From Viscum album (lineage: Eukaryota > Streptophyta > Magnoliopsida > Santalales > Viscaceae), in NCBI GenBank assembly GCA_963277665.1, contig OY728120.1, positions 422,598,138 through 422,662,137 on the forward strand: a stretch of DNA of 64,000 nucleotides, read 5' to 3'. Under the pieces are notes generated by a model. The model saw only the letters and a program-made list of their open reading frames with translations, was not told the DNA's origin and did no database searches. A program made the translations under genes and the position numbers. This document shows positions 61,480-64,000 of the stretch, in pieces. Within the stretch, counting starts at the first letter, position 1, and the number at the start of each line of letters is the position of its first letter.

Positions 61480-64000
61480 TAATAATCATATTATTTTTAT
61501 CTTTTAAGTGGACACTTCTAAAAATATTTTTAATGATCCCATAGTTGATTTTTTTATTATTTTTGGTATGTTTTCGATTTCAGTATATCATGATAAAATA
61601 GATTTATGTGATAATAAAGTCTTGTTTAATGATTTGAATTCATTTAATAACATACAAAAAATAAAACAAGTAGATTTAAATGGAAATTAATGTCACATAG
61701 AACATGTCATTAGAAAGAATGATACTACTCATATAATGTATTTTCCAATGATCAATTAATATATAGATGTGTTTCCTAATGATTTTCCTTGTTTCATTCT
61801 TAATCGTGAGGTTGAGTTTACTATTAAATTATTCCTTGAAGATAATTTTTTATTCAAAACTCCATTATAAAATGAATCAAGTTGATGTTCGAGAATTGAA
61901 GAAGAAGTTACAATGTTTTCATGAAGAAATATTTATTCCACATAGATCTTCAAAAGAGGTTTGTTGGTTCTAGTTTTTAAAAATATATATTGTTCCATGA
62001 GACATTTCATTGATTATAGGGAATTTAATAAATTCAATATTAAGAAAAATTACCATTTTCCTTATATCCATGATTTATTAGATCAGCTGTTAGGGGTGAA
62101 ATAATTTTAGAAGATTGATCTTAGGTCAGGGAATCATCTATTAAATTCAATGGAGAAAGATATTCTATGAACATATAGTCGAACAATATATAGGCATTAT
62201 GAGTTTCTAGTTATTCCATATGGGATAAAAATGTCCCTAGTGTATTTTTTCATCTTATGAATTAAGTATTTTGGGAATTATTTTATAAGACAATTATTTT
62301 TTTCATTTATGATATTTCATTTTCTTCAAAAAGATAAGGGGATAATGCCTAATTATTTTTTAAAAAATACTTCAATGAAAGTTGTTTTATCTAAAAATTT
62401 CCAAATTTATTTTTTGGTTTCAACAAAATTATTTACATAGGAACATTATTTATAATTATGTAATTACTATTGAAATATATAAAAAAATGTTTAAGAATGG
62501 GAAACACCAATATATATCATGTAGAGTCATAGTTTTCAATGTTAGGATGGTTACTACTGATGGCTTTTAGAACAATACATAGTTTCTATCCCACTAAATA
62601 AGTTTACACCGAAAGAGGTAAAATTCATCTGGATATAAGAATGTGTTTTTTTAGCTAATGAATTAAAGATTGGTAAATACCCAAGTTATGGACCTTATTT
62701 CTCGAAATGGGTAGTTTTTTATATTTAGTTATTCTTATTTTAAGGGATATTGTTTTGTATTAATGACAAATGGTGTGTAAATTTATTTTTTTGCATGTAA
62801 GATGAACGACCATGAGTTAAATTTTCCTATACATGATTATGGAATAAGATACTCTATTTTATTCTTTTAAATATTGGATCGAAAATTTCAAATTGTTAAA
62901 GTGTGAAATTTATAATTATAATAAATGAATGATATACATTTTCACTCAGAAGGAATAGAACATGAAAAAGATAAAATTGTGGGATTTGATAAAAGATTAT
63001 GATTTCATAAATTATTATCATCATAGAAGGGAAAAAACAATGTTTATGATGCTTCTAGTCAGAAATCAAATGCTTCATTAACTGTGTAATGTTTATAATA
63101 TAACACAATGGTTATTGATTTGATGAATTTAGGCCTAAAATTTTTGGATAAAAAAATTCATATCTTTTTTAATTGTTTCGGAAAAATTTTCTCTACCAAA
63201 TAGAATTAAAAATGATTAGAACATTGTTTTCTAGTTGAAAATATGTACAATTTTTGAAGAAGGGTAATTTATCCAGATTTCATTTTGATAAATAATTAAT
63301 TTGAGATTTGGGAAAGGATTATGTGTCCCTTGTTATTTTTAGTTAAAAAAATTATTACTATTACTTTCTAATAGATCACTATTTTCGGTCCATTCTAGCA
63401 TCATTAAGACATATGGATACATTCTAGAATATGACTGGTGGGATATAATGAAAATAGAAATTTTTTGGTTTATTATAAAAAGTTTTACTTTTCAAATGTT
63501 TATATAATGACAACATTTACATAAGGTTATTATTAATACTTTTTCAGTGTCAAAAATATTATTGTATAACATATCCAAATATTTTATGGTGGGGAAATCA
63601 AAAATTTCTCTAGGTAAAAAGGTAATTTGGTTTACTATTGATCAACTGTCACTATATTTACATTTCCTACACATTCGAAATATTCTTCCTTCAAATGGAC
63701 ATTCATGGGTATATATTTTTAGATAGTAAGGTTACATAGTGTTTATATATCTATTTTATTTGACCATTATCCCATTATGAATTCTAATTTTTTAAATGGC
63801 ATTTATAAGTAATTGGTAATAAAAATTAATTAAAACACAAACATTCATTCTCATTTTGATGAACAGATTGAATGAATAATTCCAACATTGGAGGACATGC
63901 TCCATGGTTATTTTATATAATTCCAGGGATGTTGGTATCAATATCTTTATTTATTTTAGTTTTTGAATAGTATTAGTTTTCATTAATGTATACAAGTATC
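61480..64000 (+). pseudogene. Element E pol relic, runs off the window
   Basis: RT pieces: an IDVFPNDFP stretch and KMNQVDVRELKKKLQ at 61760-61915, then MN-VFWELFYKTIIFFIYDIS near 62255-62325, where the catalytic FIDD box reads FIYD. RNase H end at about 62945-63050 (KLWDLIKDYDF, then NYYHHRR). Integrase follows: GYILEYDWWDIMKIE near 63415-63455 (the [15 protein letters not shown] region), and HFDEQIE, a stop, then IIPTLEDML near 63855-63900 (the [16 protein letters not shown] region). Frames shift often. The order and spacing follow element B closely; the 3' LTR is outside the window. Confidence 0.78.

Overview
This window is nuclear DNA from a flowering plant, very AT-rich, and it holds no recognisable host gene. 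Everything that can be assigned is a retrotransposon or its wreckage. The evidence for a plant is the element types: Ty3/gypsy elements of the chromovirus kind, Tekay/Del-like by their C-terminal pol sequence and giant LTRs, with initiator-Met-tRNA primer sites, plus a Ty1/copia polyprotein and tRNA-derived SINE-like pieces. I cannot name the species.

Layout. (1) 1-8470: a badly decayed minus-strand Ty1/copia element (gag at high coordinates, RNase H near 1360), with a regular 14-bp minisatellite at 1028-1313. (2) About 8470-17442: an ancient minus-strand gypsy LTR (element C) that appears to contain a second LTR of the same lineage; a pol C-terminal scrap and polypurine tract follow at 17443-18109. 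(3) 18110-28828: element A, young and structurally complete (4.08-kb LTRs, AATAT duplication, PBS, PPT), with only a gag remnant and a SINE-like insert inside. (4) 28834-29445: old relic DNA. (5) 29446-52137: element D, an old minus-strand gypsy element whose reverse transcriptase is split by (6) 34837-46801: element B, a plus-strand element with two 3610-bp LTRs, an ACATC duplication and a broken but readable gag-pol. (7) 52138 to about 56 kb: the other arm of C. (8) About 56 kb to the end: element E, an ancient plus-strand gypsy copy, running off the window.

Relative age follows from nesting and LTR divergence. In rough hand counts the A LTRs differ by about 1-2% over their first 600 bp and the B LTRs by about 6% over their first 450 bp. 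D, C, E and the copia copy are far more decayed.

The most interesting observation is in the LTRs of A and B. Each LTR carries, downstream of its TATA box, two candidate introns with good splice-site matches around a 35-36-bp exon. Positions and lengths are nearly the same in the two families (676/689 and 1051/1043 bp). Intron 1 holds two copies, about 190 bp apart, of a 30-36-bp CGTACG-rich module. The module is almost unchanged between A and B although most of the surrounding LTR has diverged, and it is still visible, with its CpGs decayed, in the ancient C arms. This suggests a lineage-wide, spliced LTR leader with a duplicated regulatory module.
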